From NCBI RefSeq assembly GCF_963169125.1, contig NC_084793.1, positions 97,173,071 to 97,237,070 on the forward strand: a stretch of DNA of 64,000 nucleotides, given 5' to 3'. Made by a program: the position numbers and the translations under genes. This document shows, in pieces, positions 10,161 through 23,222 of the stretch (position 1 is its first letter; the number at the start of each line of letters is the position of its first letter). The notes under the pieces are model-generated. The model had not been told where the DNA came from, ran no database searches, and saw nothing but the letters and a program-made list of their open reading frames with translations. Source of the DNA: Humulus lupulus (taxonomy: Eukaryota > Streptophyta > Magnoliopsida > Rosales > Cannabaceae).

Positions 10161-13100
10161 TCAACATCTTTGGTTGATGATCCATATAGCACAGATGGGA
10201 ACCTGTATTATGTTTCAACAAATAGAAACAACAACACTTGGATTCTTGATTCCAGCTGTACTTACCATATGTGTCCAATAAGAAAATAGTTCATGGATTA
10301 TGAAGTGACAGATGGTGGCAAAGTCTTAATGGGAAATGATCACCAATGCAATGTTGTTGGCATCAATTCCATAACTCTCAAAAGATTTCCATAACTCTCA
10401 AAAGCTCTGATGGAACTACTAATATTCTGTCTAAAGTCAGACACATAACCAATTTAAAAAGGAATCTAATTTCACTTCATGCTTTAGATGATGAAGGTTG
10501 TGATTACAAGATCAGCAAGGGAAAATGAAGACTTCAAAAGGATCTCTAGTAATTCTAAAAGGGACCAAGAAGTGTGTCTTATATGAACTAGAAGGAGAAA
10601 CCATAATGTTTGCACAAGCATCTGTAGTGAAACATGCTAGTTCAGAATCCCAAAAATGGCACTCACGGCTTGGACATATTAGTGAACAAGGATTGGTGGA
10701 ACTCTCAAATCAAGGTATGATTCCAAATTATAAACATGTTCACTTACCTTTCTGTGAAGTGTGTGTGCAAGGGAAACAACATAGACTCAAGTTCTCAAAC
10801 AACATGTTCGAAGCAATGCATGTACTAGAGTACATACATTCAAATTTGTGGGGAGCCAAAAAAATCACTACAGCAGGAGGTAATCGATATTTATTTTCAA
10901 TTGTAGATGATTATATAAGAAAAGTTTGGGTTTATTTGTTTACACATAAATCTGAATGTCTTGACAAGTTTAAATTGTGGAAATCTCTAGTTGAAAATCA
11001 AACGAATAGGAAAATAAAAACTATTAGAACTGATAATGGTTTGGACTTGGTGAACCATGATTTTAATATGTTGTGTTCTAAGTTTTAGAATTCAAAGACA
11101 TAAAAGTGTGTTCAACACCCCTCAACAAAATGGTGTTGCTGAGAGGATGAATCGAACACTTATGAATAAAGTGAGATGTCTTCTCATTGAATCTTGTCTA
11201 AAGAATCATTTCTAGGGTGAAGCCTTATTTACTGCATGCTACTTAATAAACAGAAGCCCAAGTCGAGTAAATGAGGGTATTACCCCTGAACAAAAATGGC
11301 TAAACAAACCACCCTCTCTAGCACACATTAGAACCTTTGGCTGTGATGCATATGCACACCATAGTGATGACAAACTAGGAAAGAGATCTATTAAATGTGT
11401 ATTATTGGGTTATCTAGATGGATTCAAAGGCTATAGGCTACTATCTCTAGAAAATAGTAAGGTCGTTATTAGTAGAGATGTTGTTTTTAATGAGCTTGAT
11501 TTTCCTTTAAAAATAAATGAGGAAGATGTTGTTTCTGATTTTGGAGGTGATGCTCCAACAAATCAAGACAAGGTTAAGATTGAGCTGGAAATGACATCAA
11601 GAAATCAGAACACAGTTGATCAAGCTACAACAGAAACAAATGAAGAAGATGAGTCACAAATGGAAGATCTAACTGATTACCAACTTGCTAGAGATATAAC
11701 TAGAAGAGAAGTGAAGCCACCTGCAAGACACATTAAAGTTGAAGTTGACATAATTGCTTATGCCTTGTCGGTTTTGAACACAGTGCAGAAATATGAACCA
11801 TAGAACTATCAAGAAGTTATAAAATGTAAAGATGATCATCTTTGGAAAATTTCAATGCAAGAGGAAATTTACTCTGTGAAGAAGAACAATACATGGAGTC
11901 TTACTGAAAAGCGTGCACATTAGAAAACTATAGGATGGAAGTGGATTTTCATAATAAAAGATGAAATAACTTTAAATGACTCGAAGAAATACAAAATCAG
12001 ACTTGTAGCTAAAGGTTTCGCTCAAGTGGAAGGAGTTGATTACTCTAAAATTTTCTCTCTGGTCATCAAAATGAAAACAATTAGAATGATGCTAGCTTTG
12101 GCTGTTCAAAATGACTGGAAAATAGAGCAAATGGATGTCAAAACTGCCTTCTTGAATGGAAAATTGGATGAAGAAATATACATGTGCCAGCGCGAAGGGT
12201 TCAAGGTGAAACACAAGTGCAAAGAGCTGGTTTGCTTGCTTAAAAGGTCTCTATATGGTCTTAAACAATCTCCTAGATAGTGGTACAAGACTTTTGACAC
12301 TGCGGTAACTAAGGTAGGATATACAAAATCCAAATATGACACTTGCTTGTATTATTCTGACCTTGATACTAAAAGTCCTATTTTTCTACTGATTTATGTT
12401 GATGACATGCTCATCATGGGAGTTGAAATGTCAAATATTAACAAGCTAAAGCAAGTACTAAACAATGAATTTGAGATGAAGGATATGGGAGTTTCCAGGA
12501 AGATATTGGGAATTGATATTGTGAGAATAAAAAAGAAGCATCAAATTGTTTTGAAATAGGGCATGTATATTGAATCTGTTATCAAGAAGTTTAACATGAC
12601 AGATGCAAAAGACACTAATGTGCCATCAGGAGGTCATTTTTTTCTAACAAATGACCAATCACCAAAGACAGAAGAAGAAAGAAACTTGAGGACAAATATT
12701 CCTTATGCAGAAGTCGTTGGTAGTGTAATGTACACTATGATTTGCACCAGACCAGACATAGCATACTCTGTAAGTGTTCTAAGTCAATTTATGGCCAATC
12801 CTGAGACTAAGCATTGGAAGGGTATTAAGTGGCTGTTGAGGTACTTGAAAGCAACCAAAAATGTGGGACTAGTATTCAACAAAACAGGAAATGATATATT
12901 TCTAGAAGGCTATGTTGATGACGATTATGCATCCAACAAAGATACAAGGAAGTCACTAACCTCTTATAGTTTTCTTTCAAATGGTTGCTACATTGCATGG
13001 AAATCTCAACAACAACCTATAGTTTCCCTTTCCACTACTGAAGCTGAATTTATTGCTACAACAGAAGGCTTCAAAGAAACTATTTGGCTAAAGTGAATTT

Positions 13101-13260
13101 TGGAGGAGATCAAAGTTCTTAAGAGGAAAGTGAGAGTATTTTCTGATAGTCAATCATCCATTCACTTGTGCAAAATCTAGTTTCTCATGAAAGATCAAAA
13201 CATATTGATGTAAGATTGTTTCAAAATTGTTTGAAGCTTATGAACATTGGAATTGGATGA
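10161..13260 (+). pseudogene. pol: Copia pol: protease, integrase, RT, RNase H, decayed
   Basis: Domains appear in copia order. Protease is near 10235 with WILDSSCTYHMC, where the usual D-S/T-G active site reads DSS. The integrase zinc region (WHSRLGH...CEVCVQGK) is at 10660-10785 and the core at 10890-11200, with VDDY, RTDNG and QQNGVAER supplying the DDE residues across a frameshift near 11085. RT spans about 11930-12560 with RLVAKGF, MDVKTAFLNG, SLYGLKQSPR and an intact YVDDML at 12397. RNase H is at 12900-13095 with GYVDDDYA and STTEAEF. Stops interrupt near 11803, 11922, 12278, 12557 and 13094. Confidence 0.92.
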
Positions 13261-13320
13261 TCCTTTGACTATTCTCTGTGATGGGTTCCAGATCAGTTTG
13301 CTAAGGATTAAGGTAGAATT

Positions 13321-13829
13321 TGTGGTATTATAATCATCACCAAACTGATCTTTAAACTTAACTTAGTCTTGGTTAGTTAAGTTAGTTATGTGTCAAGGGC
13401 AATTGTGCCTTTCTACTCTCTTAATTCTTTCTATTTAAACTCTTGTTGTTTTATTTAATTATAACAGAGTTTTTAGAAGTTGTAACTTGGGTTGGGATAC
13501 ACTTTGAGTGATCTGTATGGGAGTAAGATCAAGAGAGCTAGTTTTCTAAGATTGGTCCGAAAGATTATTGAGTTGTATGAGTATTCTTGAACTGGTTTCT
13601 TTCAATTCTTGAATGCATGAAATGTGGTGTCCAAGATTGTTTTCGGACAAGTTGTACATTGACATTGATTTTAGTTAGTGAAACCCAGAGAGGGAACTGG
13701 ATTAGGCTAACCTTTTGTTATCCAAACCAGTATAAAAAACTGGTTGTGTTCTTCCTTTTTAGTTTCAGTTTTGCATTCTTTAGTTTTGTTTATTTGTTGT
13801 TCTAAGTTTTGTATTATTGATTCTTGCTT
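13321..13829 (+). repeat. 3' LTR of copia element
   Basis: It is a direct repeat of 8847-9354 with scattered substitutions by eye. It is preceded by a purine-rich AAGGATTAAGGTAGAATT, the likely polypurine tract. Confidence 0.8.
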
Positions 13830-16800
13830 TGGCTCTTTGTTTGAGTTATGTTGTGTTGTTAAGTTTTACAACATCTTTAATGTTGTGTATTACTATAAAG
13901 ATAATAATACTTATATTATTATGTTCAAATGATTAATTAATCATTGGTTTGTTATTAGATTCGAAGATAATTCCAGGACTGTAGTGTGATTTCAAAGATA
14001 TATTTTCATCAGTCTTCTCCTTCTCCGACAGAAGCAGAGCACGACGCCGACTCTACTATCTCCTGTTGCCGACACCGATAGGTACCATAACATATATCTT
14101 TCTCTCTCACATGGATGGCGGATCCAAGGGGGCTTTCGAGGGGGATGGATTGGCGATGGGCTTCAGACAAGGATGAACGAAAACTATCTTTTTCTCTCAC
14201 TCTTTTTCTTTCTCTCTCTCTTGATTTTGTTGTTATTGATTTTGAAACTCTTTATTTTTTAATTTATTATGGTTGGTTTCTTGAAACTCGGAGGAATGGT
14301 GGCACGGGATAGGCTAGTCCAAATCTAAAAGTAAAATGGCAGTTCAGCTTTATGTATGTAGTCTTGAAATCCATTGTTGTTTTTTTGTGGTTGTGAATAG
14401 ATTGTAGTTTTGTTTGGATTTAGGTTAAAATCTGGTTTTTCTTATATGTGTGCATCTACTATTCCTATATTTTTGCGAGTTTCAGTTTTTTTGTGTTTGA
14501 GATTGTGAAAAACAGTATGAGCTTCGTTCTTAAGCTTTAGGACATAATCATTTATATTAAAACATTTGTTCTTAGGTGTGCGTTAATATTTTTTGATGTT
14601 TTACTAGGTTTGGGACCAAGAAGAGTTGGAGAGAAAGTGACAGGGAAAGAGGAAAAAATTTATGTATTGTTTTTGTAAAATTAGATATGTTTTAGTAAAT
14701 TTAGGAATAATTTAGCATTAAACATATACTATTATATATTGATATTAGTCATTTTTTCTCAATTTTATTTGTGGAATGTCTTTCGCAAATTATAATCTAT
14801 TTATAGGGTTATTGTTATGATTGTGGTATTTTTTTAATAAAAGGGCATTTGAATAGGACTGAAATTAGTTTTTTAACATGTAACATTTTTATTAAATTTT
14901 AAATTATTTTCCTTATTTTTGGGTATAGATAAGATAGATAATGGCATTCATTGTTTTTGAAACATTAGGTTCTTTTATTTTTAGTTATAATAGTAATTTT
15001 TAGTCATGTTTTAGCAAAAGTATGTATAAAATTTGCATTAACTATATATGATTTTTAAAAGTTTAGTTTGTAGGTTTTAAATTAACACCTTTGATGGAGG
15101 GGGTTGTTCCATCTTTAACATTTTATGTGCCTGTATAAGCTTATTTTTGTGCATGTCTGTATGTTGGTTGTGCCTGCTTATAGACTTGTTTGTGTCTGTT
15201 TTTTGGTTAACTTGTGTTTATGTAGGCTTGGTTTGTACTAGGTTGCTGATGTAAACTTCGCCTTATGGTAGAGTATATTATGAAGAAAAATAAAAGTGTT
15301 GAAAAACTTTATCTATCAACACTATACATTCAATCTTATAAATTTGTTTGTTCTCCTTGTACCTTTTTAGGCTATTTTTGTTCATTTTTAACTGTTTTTA
15401 GAAGAAGTTTCTTATTTTCATTGATTTGATGACACATGTATCTAATTGACATTTCAATGATAAGTTTTTTTAATCGATGTTAGTAATATCTAGCTGAAGT
15501 ACTTTCCTTAAGGTAGAATAGTTTTTAACTCACTCAATATATGTATATTGGGAAGTTCTGCTATGCGGGCGTACGGAACGCCAGCATAGCTACGGTTTAT
15601 AATTTATTTATTTTTTAAAGAAACCTGACACAAGCAGAAAAACCCAATGATGCTTCAGTTTTAACATATATTCAAAAAAAAAAAACCAATAAGTCAACAT
15701 TTGTGGTTTGTTAGTAGAGAAAAAATATTTAATTTAATATATATATTTTTTAGAAAAGTCAAAAAGCCAGTTTGTTTTTATATATTTATTAAATTTCCTA
15801 TTGTACAGAAATTTTTCTATTGTTATCTACGAAATCTATCTAGAAAATTTGGCTTTTGTTTTTAATTTCTAGAGAAGCTATTGTTATCTACCCTATCCCT
15901 TCTTTTCCTTATATGTGAAACTTTGCTGGGTTCCACTGAGGGAGACGAAGGCAAAGGGAGAACTGGGTGGAAACCAACCTAAACCAAGGTATCTCATTTT
16001 ACTGTGATTTTGATTTATGTAACTCTCTACTCTACCTTGTTTTGATTTAATGTTGTGATTTTGATTTATATAACTCTCTACACTACTCTAACTTCCTTAA
16101 AATCTTTAGTTTTACATGAGTTAAGAGTTCAATTTTTCTTTTTCTTTTTTAATGTCTAGAAAAGCTATTGTTATCTGCCCTATCCTTTCTATTCCTCATA
16201 TTTTTACATATATGTGAAATTTTGGTGGGTTTCACTAAGGGAGACGAAGGCCAAGGGAGAACTGGGTGGAAACCAACCCCGGCGGGGAGAACAACGGTGA
16301 AACCAAGGTATCCCATTTGGCTGTGATTTTGATTTATATAACTCTCTACTCTACCTTGTTTTGATTTAATGCTGTGATTTTGATTTATATAACTCTCTAC
16401 TCTACTCTACCTTCCTTAAAATATTTAGTTTTACATGAGTTAAGAGTTAAAAACCTGTTCTTTCCCATTTTTATTCATATTAGGACAATTTATATAGAGA
16501 GAGAGAGCCTTATGGTACAGGAAAACAATGTAGGCTTTAACTTCTAACCCAACCTACTTTGTGTCTAAACAAGGGAACAATATTGTAATGTTCATTTAAT
16601 AAACACATTTGTATCTATTGCAGTTTTAATTATTATTAATATGAGGTCAAACTTTAGATCTTTGGTCTTTCCCATTTTCATTCATATCAGGACAATTTAA
16701 TCTAAAAGCATTTTCTGCCATGTTTATTACTGTGTCAGTTTTCCAGTAGTTCAATGGCTTTATATTTTTTCTTTCTATAGATTCCACTTGGACAATAAAT

Positions 16801-17288
16801 TCAAGTCTACACACCATTAATCTCTAAATCCATTCAATATATATCCGTCAACTTTTATTTTTAATATGTACAATGTAGTAGGGATGTTAATTTCTTCCTT
16901 TATGAAGCTGGTTGGTTTCAGTGTTGGGGATGGTAATTTCTTAACGCAGTGATTGAAGGAAATGAGGATAGAAAATGTGATTTATTTTATATCTGTTTAG
17001 TTTGTCTATGTAGCTGAAAAGAAAAGTCATTCATTAAATTGAAAATGTATTTGAAGATATGTAAAGTTGATAGACATGTGTTTGTTAGATGTAAAGGAAT
17101 ACTTAGTAAATAATAAGTTTTAATTACTTTTTGTTGGGAAATTCATAATTTTGAGGAAGATGAGGGGCAGAGTTTTGGAGGTAAAATTTAGAATGGTATG
17201 TTGTTCTTTGTGTAGTCGAAAACTATAAAATGTTATATATTAGTGGTTATTGATTTTGTTATGCTTTGATGACATAATTGATAAAGGA
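13830..17288. other. Non-coding stretch, no gene supported
   Basis: This is AT-rich DNA without a convincing coding region. The frames at 13744-13932, 14009-14200 and 14115-14312 are short and domain-free. A tandem duplication lies at about 15840-16460. The region could include the promoter or 5' flank of the protease pseudogene that follows. Confidence 0.6.
15840..16460. repeat. Tandem duplication of about 300 bp
   Basis: The block with GGAGACGAAGG...GGGAGAACTGGGTGGAAACCAACC occurs at 15941 and again at 16240, an offset of 299. The later landmark TTTAGTTTTACATGAGTTAAGAG shows an offset of about 319. The second copy carries an extra GC-rich insert (CCCGGCGGGGAGAACAACGGTGA) and an internal doubling of a ~50-bp TGTGATTTTGATTTATATAACTC segment. 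Confidence 0.8.
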
Positions 17289-19793
17289 ATGTTGAAAATT
17301 AAGTTGATAAATTTCAAGAGACTTAGTATGGAAGAGTTATTTCTTAATCGCATATTAAACTCTGTGGAAAGCCTACGGAATGAGTATCGGGAGGTGAAGG
17401 ATAGTGTACGGCTTATAATGGGTTATTTGCAGACATTAATTGATCTTAGGAAACGTAGAGATGATGAGCGAAGAATGTATGAATGTGAAATGGTTACAAG
17501 ATTTGGCAGCAATTGTGATGATGCAAAACTCATGAACCAAATGATCAATGATGAAGAGAAAGGGGTTGATTTGGAGATCCAGCGAGTTCGTTTCGTCGAA
17601 GGGGGTAATAAGTATGAAATTAAGTTTTTAGATATCCATGGTGGTGAAGTACCGAAGCGTAAAAGTCAATCTGAGGAGTTGAATCACCCAACTTCTTCTT
17701 CTGGTTTGAGTGGTATTAAATTTGGTTCTGGAAGTTCTACTAATTTATGTAAGAAAAATGAAAAGGTTATACGTAGGACGGAGGGTAGTTGTGGGGGAAT
17801 GAAGAGGGGAAAATTTGACGATAATGTTTTTAAGATGTCATCCTAATTTGGAGAAACTCTATTGGAGCGTGAGATGACGATGAAAGTAAGTAATTTGAAT
17901 TTGAATGTTCTTATATTTTTGTTGTATATACATAAGCATTATTTTGAAGACATATTTATATTTGATTGTGGATAATGCAGAAGGCTAGAGTAGGTACGAT
18001 AAAGCCAATGACATTATTTACAGACCTTAAGGGAACAAGCCATCGTTGGACAGGTAAATTAGGTGGTAGTTCCCATATTGGAAAGGTAACGATGATATGA
18101 TTTTTTTTTTTGAATTGTTAAATATTATTGTCTTTAGTACTGTATATTATGTACATGTAGGGTGAGAGTAGTTCTCAGTCATTGCCACTTAGCTCTGCAC
18201 TATTGAAGGGTGATGTTCAGATGAAAATGATTGGTCCGTTTAATGCAAGTGCCCCGATACTTGACGATCCTGATATTGCGCCACTGGTTGAATTTATTTT
18301 TGACCCAGTTGTGCCTGAGTAAGTTAGTTTGAGTCAAATTTATATAATTATGGAGAATAAGTGATAGTTTATATATCAAAATTATTGTAAGTAGCAAATA
18401 ATTTGATTGTATGTAGTGAAAGATTGGTGGAGACGGATTTTGATTTCCTCAATAGGGATTTGATTAGAAGCTTGGGTCCGGGTAAGAGGTGAGGTTTAAC
18501 ACTTAACCTTCTTTAATTTGTTAAAATATTATAATAAACTCATTTTGCCTCTGTTTGTATAAAATCGGGTTTATGCATAAAATTGAATATATATTTAGTA
18601 GTAGAGAATTAGATTTTATAAACAGTTGGAGCACATGAATGTTTAATTCAAGTATGTTATGTTTTTTGGTTTAATATTTTATTTTGATATTCTTTTACTT
18701 ATGTAGGTGTTGAATGTTGTTTTCAAGGTGAACACGCGTACAGCTCTACTAGTGTTAGTAGAAGATGGAAGAGCTTGGTATTTGAGTACAAAATTGACGG
18801 TAGGTTGGTCTATTCATTGGTTAGTTTGGTTGTTTGGGCCCGATAAATACTAAATTCGACTATATCGCAACACAGGTATCTGGAATTAGCATTGATAGTT
18901 TATTTCCAGACAATGGTCATGATGATTCTACGCGGAAGTTTTACTTTGGTGATTTGAAGAAATGTCTGCATGTATGTTCCCCTTACAAACTTTGTACTGT
19001 TCTCTTGTACACTAATATTAAATATTAGTAACGTTATGTTTCTGACTTGCAGATTTTTATTCCAATCAACAATGAAAAAATAGAACACTAGTTGCTTTTT
19101 ATAGTACATATGGGTGATGGTATTGTAGAAATATGTGACTCGATGCTCGACAAACATGGGTTGTCAACTGGAAGTGTTCTTGTGAAAATGGTGGTAAGTG
19201 TAACTTAGATTTTGGTGTGGGATTAAGTTAATACTTACAAAATAAGAATGGTATTGTAATGAAATGTTTTATTGTTAAATTTGGAAGAGAACTAGTTAAG
19301 GTGGGAGTGTAATATATTCATGAATTTAGAAGTTGATGATTTTGCTTATTGATCTTTAGATGGAGAAGCTTGATTACTTACTTGCTGACCAAATAGCCGA
19401 GAAAATGGGGCCTTCTTTTTCATTCACCTGTTTTCAGGTTCAGACAAATGTTGGAGTTCTTCAACAATCAAATGGATATGACTATGGCATCCATGTCATT
19501 AACCGGATTGAGGGTCGTCACGAGGTCTATTTCAAACACTCTGTTGTAAGTGTCTTTTATATATATCGAAGAGGGGTATGTTAAATAACTTTTTAATATT
19601 GTTTGTCCTTAACTACAAAAGTTTTCTTAATGTGGATGCACTTAGTTATAATATGTATTGATTGATTTTCATTTTATTTTAATTCTGCGAATGAGAGGAT
19701 TCGCATTGCTCTTGAGCTGGTGACTTCTACGCACAACAAATTTATGGGTAATGTTCAGCTTGCTTTCGATGTGTGGAAGAAGACGAAGAACTA
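17289..19793 (+). pseudogene. Ulp1-like (C48) cysteine protease pseudogene with introns
   Basis: Ulp1-type proteases remove SUMO or related tags, and plant MULEs often carry such genes. Exon 1 (from ATG 17289) encodes a charged, coiled-coil-prone region with RNEYREVKDSVRL and runs to a GTAAGT donor at 17886, with a TAA at 17844. Further exons follow at 17981-18085, 18161-18319 and about 18417-18490, with good GT/AG sites and matching phase, then weaker ones. The catalytic part starts near 19050 (IFIPIN), followed by the His codon at 19086 and a TAG (19089) where a Trp normally follows. Then come EICDSML (Asp) and the final motif NGYDYGIHVI, in which the nucleophilic Cys is Tyr (TAT, 19483-19485). 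Family confidence is good, and the copy is catalytically dead. Confidence 0.72.
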
Positions 19794-20379
19794 GGGAATG
19801 AGGGGGGGATTAAATAGGAAATTATTTTAAGTGCATTTACAAGGGAGTGTTTGACAGTTGTTATTTTTTGGGACCGCCTGTATAGGATGGAATTGGTTGT
19901 AGGAATACTTCATCTTTTGGGACCGATACAGGGCCATTTTGCTCTTTATCTACTTCAAATTTTTACAAGTCAGTTTACTATTTCTTTCTAACACATAACA
20001 CAATATATGGATGGTGGCCACTCATGTTAAGATGTTTTATAGGTTTACAAATTAACATTTGTAGAGAGTTTAACCTGTGTGCATGTTGTCCCCAACGAAT
20101 TCGTAATGTTAGTTGTCCAACTTGAATGGAGAACATAAAAAATGACCTCAATTTAGTTCCTATGTGAAATATCAAACCTGTCACAATAAATCTTTGTTTG
20201 AAGGGGAATATGCACAAAATGAAAATGTTGCAAGATTTTTGTGTTATGCAAGTATACGTAATCGCAATTCGTAATAAAATTGGTAAATCCGGGTATTATC
20301 ATGAAATGACGTTTTTTTAAAACATGAAATGACCAAAACAAAAATATGTGTTTTCACATTTGTCGACATATCCTACAGT
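19794..20379. other. Non-coding flank downstream of the protease pseudogene
   Basis: No gene is seen. The sequence is AT-rich, with a run of G at 19801 and no recognised repeat. Confidence 0.6.
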
Positions 20380-20670
20380 CGCACGATGTCATTCCTGCGG
20401 TCGCAGGAATGCCCTGTAAATGCCCAACTCTTCTGGAACTGCGGTCGCAGAATCCTTTTCCTGCGGTCACAGAAAGTGCCCGAAACACCGTTTTCCCCCA
20501 ACTTTTGTCCTTTTGTTGGTCTTTCCATCATGTTTCTACACCTAAGTCACCTAAGCCCTTCGACACCTGAAAACACATAAAAACAAGCGTAAAATAGAAC
20601 AAAACAAAACTAAACCCCTAACACTTAACCTGAAAACACATAGATAAACGAGTGTAAAACTCACTTAACA
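20380..20670 (-). repeat. Left terminal direct repeat (3' LTR-like)
   Basis: It matches 24160-24390 in the same orientation and contains two complete CTGCGGTCGCAG-type near-palindromes plus a CTGCGGTCACAG variant. The right edge at 20670 is well placed by TAACA followed by the reverse of a purine tract. The left edge is unclear. Confidence 0.5.
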
Positions 20671-21232
20671 TTTGCTCGCCCTCGTGCAGAGAAAACAAGA
20701 CTGAAGACAAACTAAACAAATAAATACAAACACTAAACAAATGAATCAAGATAACCACAATTTTTAAACCTAACAAATTAATGAATGACAAGCATATAAA
20801 ATCGTCGAAAAATAACTGACAAGTAATCCAGATTTTCAATACAACCACTCCTTCAATTTACCCTAACTCATTGATAATTTTTGTCTACTCAATCATGAAC
20901 AGTAAATAACACACATTTAAAATAATTTAGACATGTTGAATTCTCACCATTAATCCATCAAATCTCATATTTCCATATGCTTGCTAACTTATTATTCTCC
21001 ACTAATATAAATCAATGCATGTTCAAGAATCAAAAGGTCTTTTAAAGCTTGTATTGAAAGGCTTGGGTAACGGTGGATAAGATGGTCATTTAGCTCATAT
21101 ATATTGTAAGCATATAATCCCAACAAAACCACTCTTGATATTCACATCATAGTCCAATACAACCCAAAATTTCTCTTTATTTTCCAAGATTGAGAAAAAT
21201 TGGCACTAGATATTTCTTTTTTATTTATTTAA

Positions 21233-21285
21233 CTACACTTCCCTAAACTTATGTTTTTCAATGCGAGCAAACATAAGAAGTGTAG
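21233..21285. repeat. Inverted repeat, potential hairpin
   Basis: CTACACTT and CTTATGTTT (21233-21256, separated by CCCTAAA) pair with AAACATAAG and AAGTGTAG (21269-21285). This makes a two-part stem of 17 pairs with a 7-base bulge and a 12-base loop. It lies between the minus-strand gene and the left terminal repeat. Confidence 0.6.
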
Positions 21286-22094
21286 TTTATTTTTTATTTT
21301 ATTTTTTTTTTTAATTTTTCTTTTATTTTTCTATTGTCACAACCAAATCACAAAATAACACCCATTACAAATCAATCCCCATTTATATATATATATATAT
21401 GTATGCTTATGGTATAGATCAAGGGAATGGAAAATAATAAAGTGTTCAATTAGGCTCAAAATAAGTGTTTAACAATAAAAGATATTCTTTTAGGCTTGAA
21501 AAGGGTAACTAGGGATAAATTAATCAAGGTTGTCTTGAAAGGTTCAAACGTTCTGAATAGCAAGCATTGTCCTAAAAAAAATTGCCTAAATCATTTTCCT
21601 AAACAAACATTGTCTATGATTTCGCCTAAAATAGCAAGCAAGCAAGTTCTAGAATTTTTCATACATTCTTTACACATTCAAAATTCAGCAAGTGTACATA
21701 CATTTAAATGCAAGAATTTACCAATCATGATCAAATATTCAGTTTTAGCGGTTTCATAAAGTAATTCGAAGAAGTGGTCAAACCAAGCACATAGATTTTT
21801 TTTTTTTATAAAATCAAATATAATTTTCTCGAATTATATTACAAGTCATTCACTTATTCTCATGGACTAAATCATTGTTATCTTGATTCGACATACTTTG
21901 GAGATACTCTAACACACAACACAATTAACAAACAAAACCAAACACTTTATAAGAAAACACCAAACTAAACAGAAACTTGACTCAACTAACATGAAACAAA
22001 TAACTAAAATAAATCCCTCTTCCCCAAACTTACAAAAAACATTGTCCCCACTGTTTAAATAAAAGCTAAGGAAAAGAAACTTACCAGACTCAAC

Positions 22095-23222
22095 TCACGG
22101 TGAAGGATATGCCTCGTCATCCCCCTCAGGTGGAAGATACCCAGAGTTGGGTTGTTGTGGATATGGTGGGAATCCACTAGTGTCAATCCCAAAATGAGCA
22201 GCAAAGGCTTGGTTGTAAGCATATAGGTTCTGCGCCACATTAACACTCCATAAGTGGTGCTGCTGGAACTGAGACACCAAAATGTCCATCCTTTGGCTTA
22301 TGCTCTGAGTTCTTTGCAGTGGATGAGCAGACTGTCTGGAGGTACCTGCACTAGAAACAGCTGAAAAAGTTTTCACATTGTTAATCTTGACCAAATCATA
22401 AACTAGAGGGGGCAATTTCTCCTCTAGTTCATTAATGGGGACCCCTGCTTTCAAACATAAACTGGTGATAAGGCTAGGAAAATACAACCCCACATATCTA
22501 GTGACACAACACTCATTCAATTTAGAAGCAATAATATTGCCTACATTTATGGATTTCCCTTGTAGGACAACATAGAGCATTACCGCCTTACTAGGGGTGA
22601 CAATGGTAAAAGCTTCAGTGGGTGTCAAATTTGAACAGATAAAATACAGCCACACTCTTTTCTCCCTCATCAACAAATTGAAGGGAAACCCAACTCTGTG
22701 AGTGCCATTAAAGGTCCATTCAGATCCAGGCAGGGTTAAAGCTTGCATGATAGTGTCCCAAGTGCTCTCCTCACATAGTTGGTCCTGTAATTCCCTATAC
22801 TCATCAGTTTCTAGGGTAGGCAATTTGAAAATTTTGTTGATATCACTTCTGTGAAATTTCACAGTTTTTCCCCTAATAGTGGCTTCCCATGTATAGTCAT
22901 GGTGAAAAGCATTAGCATAAAATTCTCGAACTACGGGGATGATAGTAGCAATTGGAGGAGCACAGAAAACCTCCCACTTATGGGCTCTAATCACAGACTT
23001 ATACTCTTCAAGGACAATAAACTCATCTTTTCAATTGGTTGCAAACCCTCTCTCCCTAATAAGGCTACGTTCCTTATCTTGAATGTACCTAGAATTGGCC
23101 ATTGGGTTGGCAAACCTAGGCACATCCTCAAAATTTAGGTCTTCTTCATTCTCTATGGGTGGGGTTGGTGGTTGTTGTTTTTTCATTTTTCCAGTTTTAG
23201 TTCTTTTTCTACTAGCAGACAT
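22095..23222 (-). pseudogene. Putative plant transposon protein domain gene, one stop
   Basis: The frame starts at ATG 23222 with a basic, Pro-rich N-terminus (ASRKRTKTGKMKKQQPPTPP) and runs in one frame to 22095, broken by a TGA at 23031-23033. After it, HKWEVFCAPPIATIIPVVREF, FYANAF, VRGK-like IRGKTVKFH and INKIFKLP match the family known as putative plant transposon protein (Transposase_32 type), usually found in non-autonomous plant elements. The C-terminal third is Gln- and Pro-rich. Function of the family is unknown. A single stop suggests fairly recent decay or a readthrough site. Confidence 0.7.

Larger units (their letters stand above)
8847..13829 (+). mobile_element. Decayed Ty1/copia LTR retrotransposon
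   Basis: Direct repeats of about 508 bp (8847-9354 and 13321-13829) flank gag and pol in the copia order: gag, protease, integrase, reverse transcriptase, RNase H. The LTRs share long phrases such as AACTCTTGTTGTTTTATTTAATTATAAC. The LTR starts TG(C/T)GGTATT. The primer site after the 5' LTR is shortened (CTTGGAAGAGCTC instead of TTGGTATCAGAGC), and no clean target duplication was found. Stops and frameshifts in all domains mean it is inactive. Gag style suggests a Tork/RE-like clade, tentatively. Confidence 0.9.

Noticed and set aside
17250..17288. TTG start for the first protease exon
   Set aside because: Plant genes use ATG. The first in-frame ATG is 17289.
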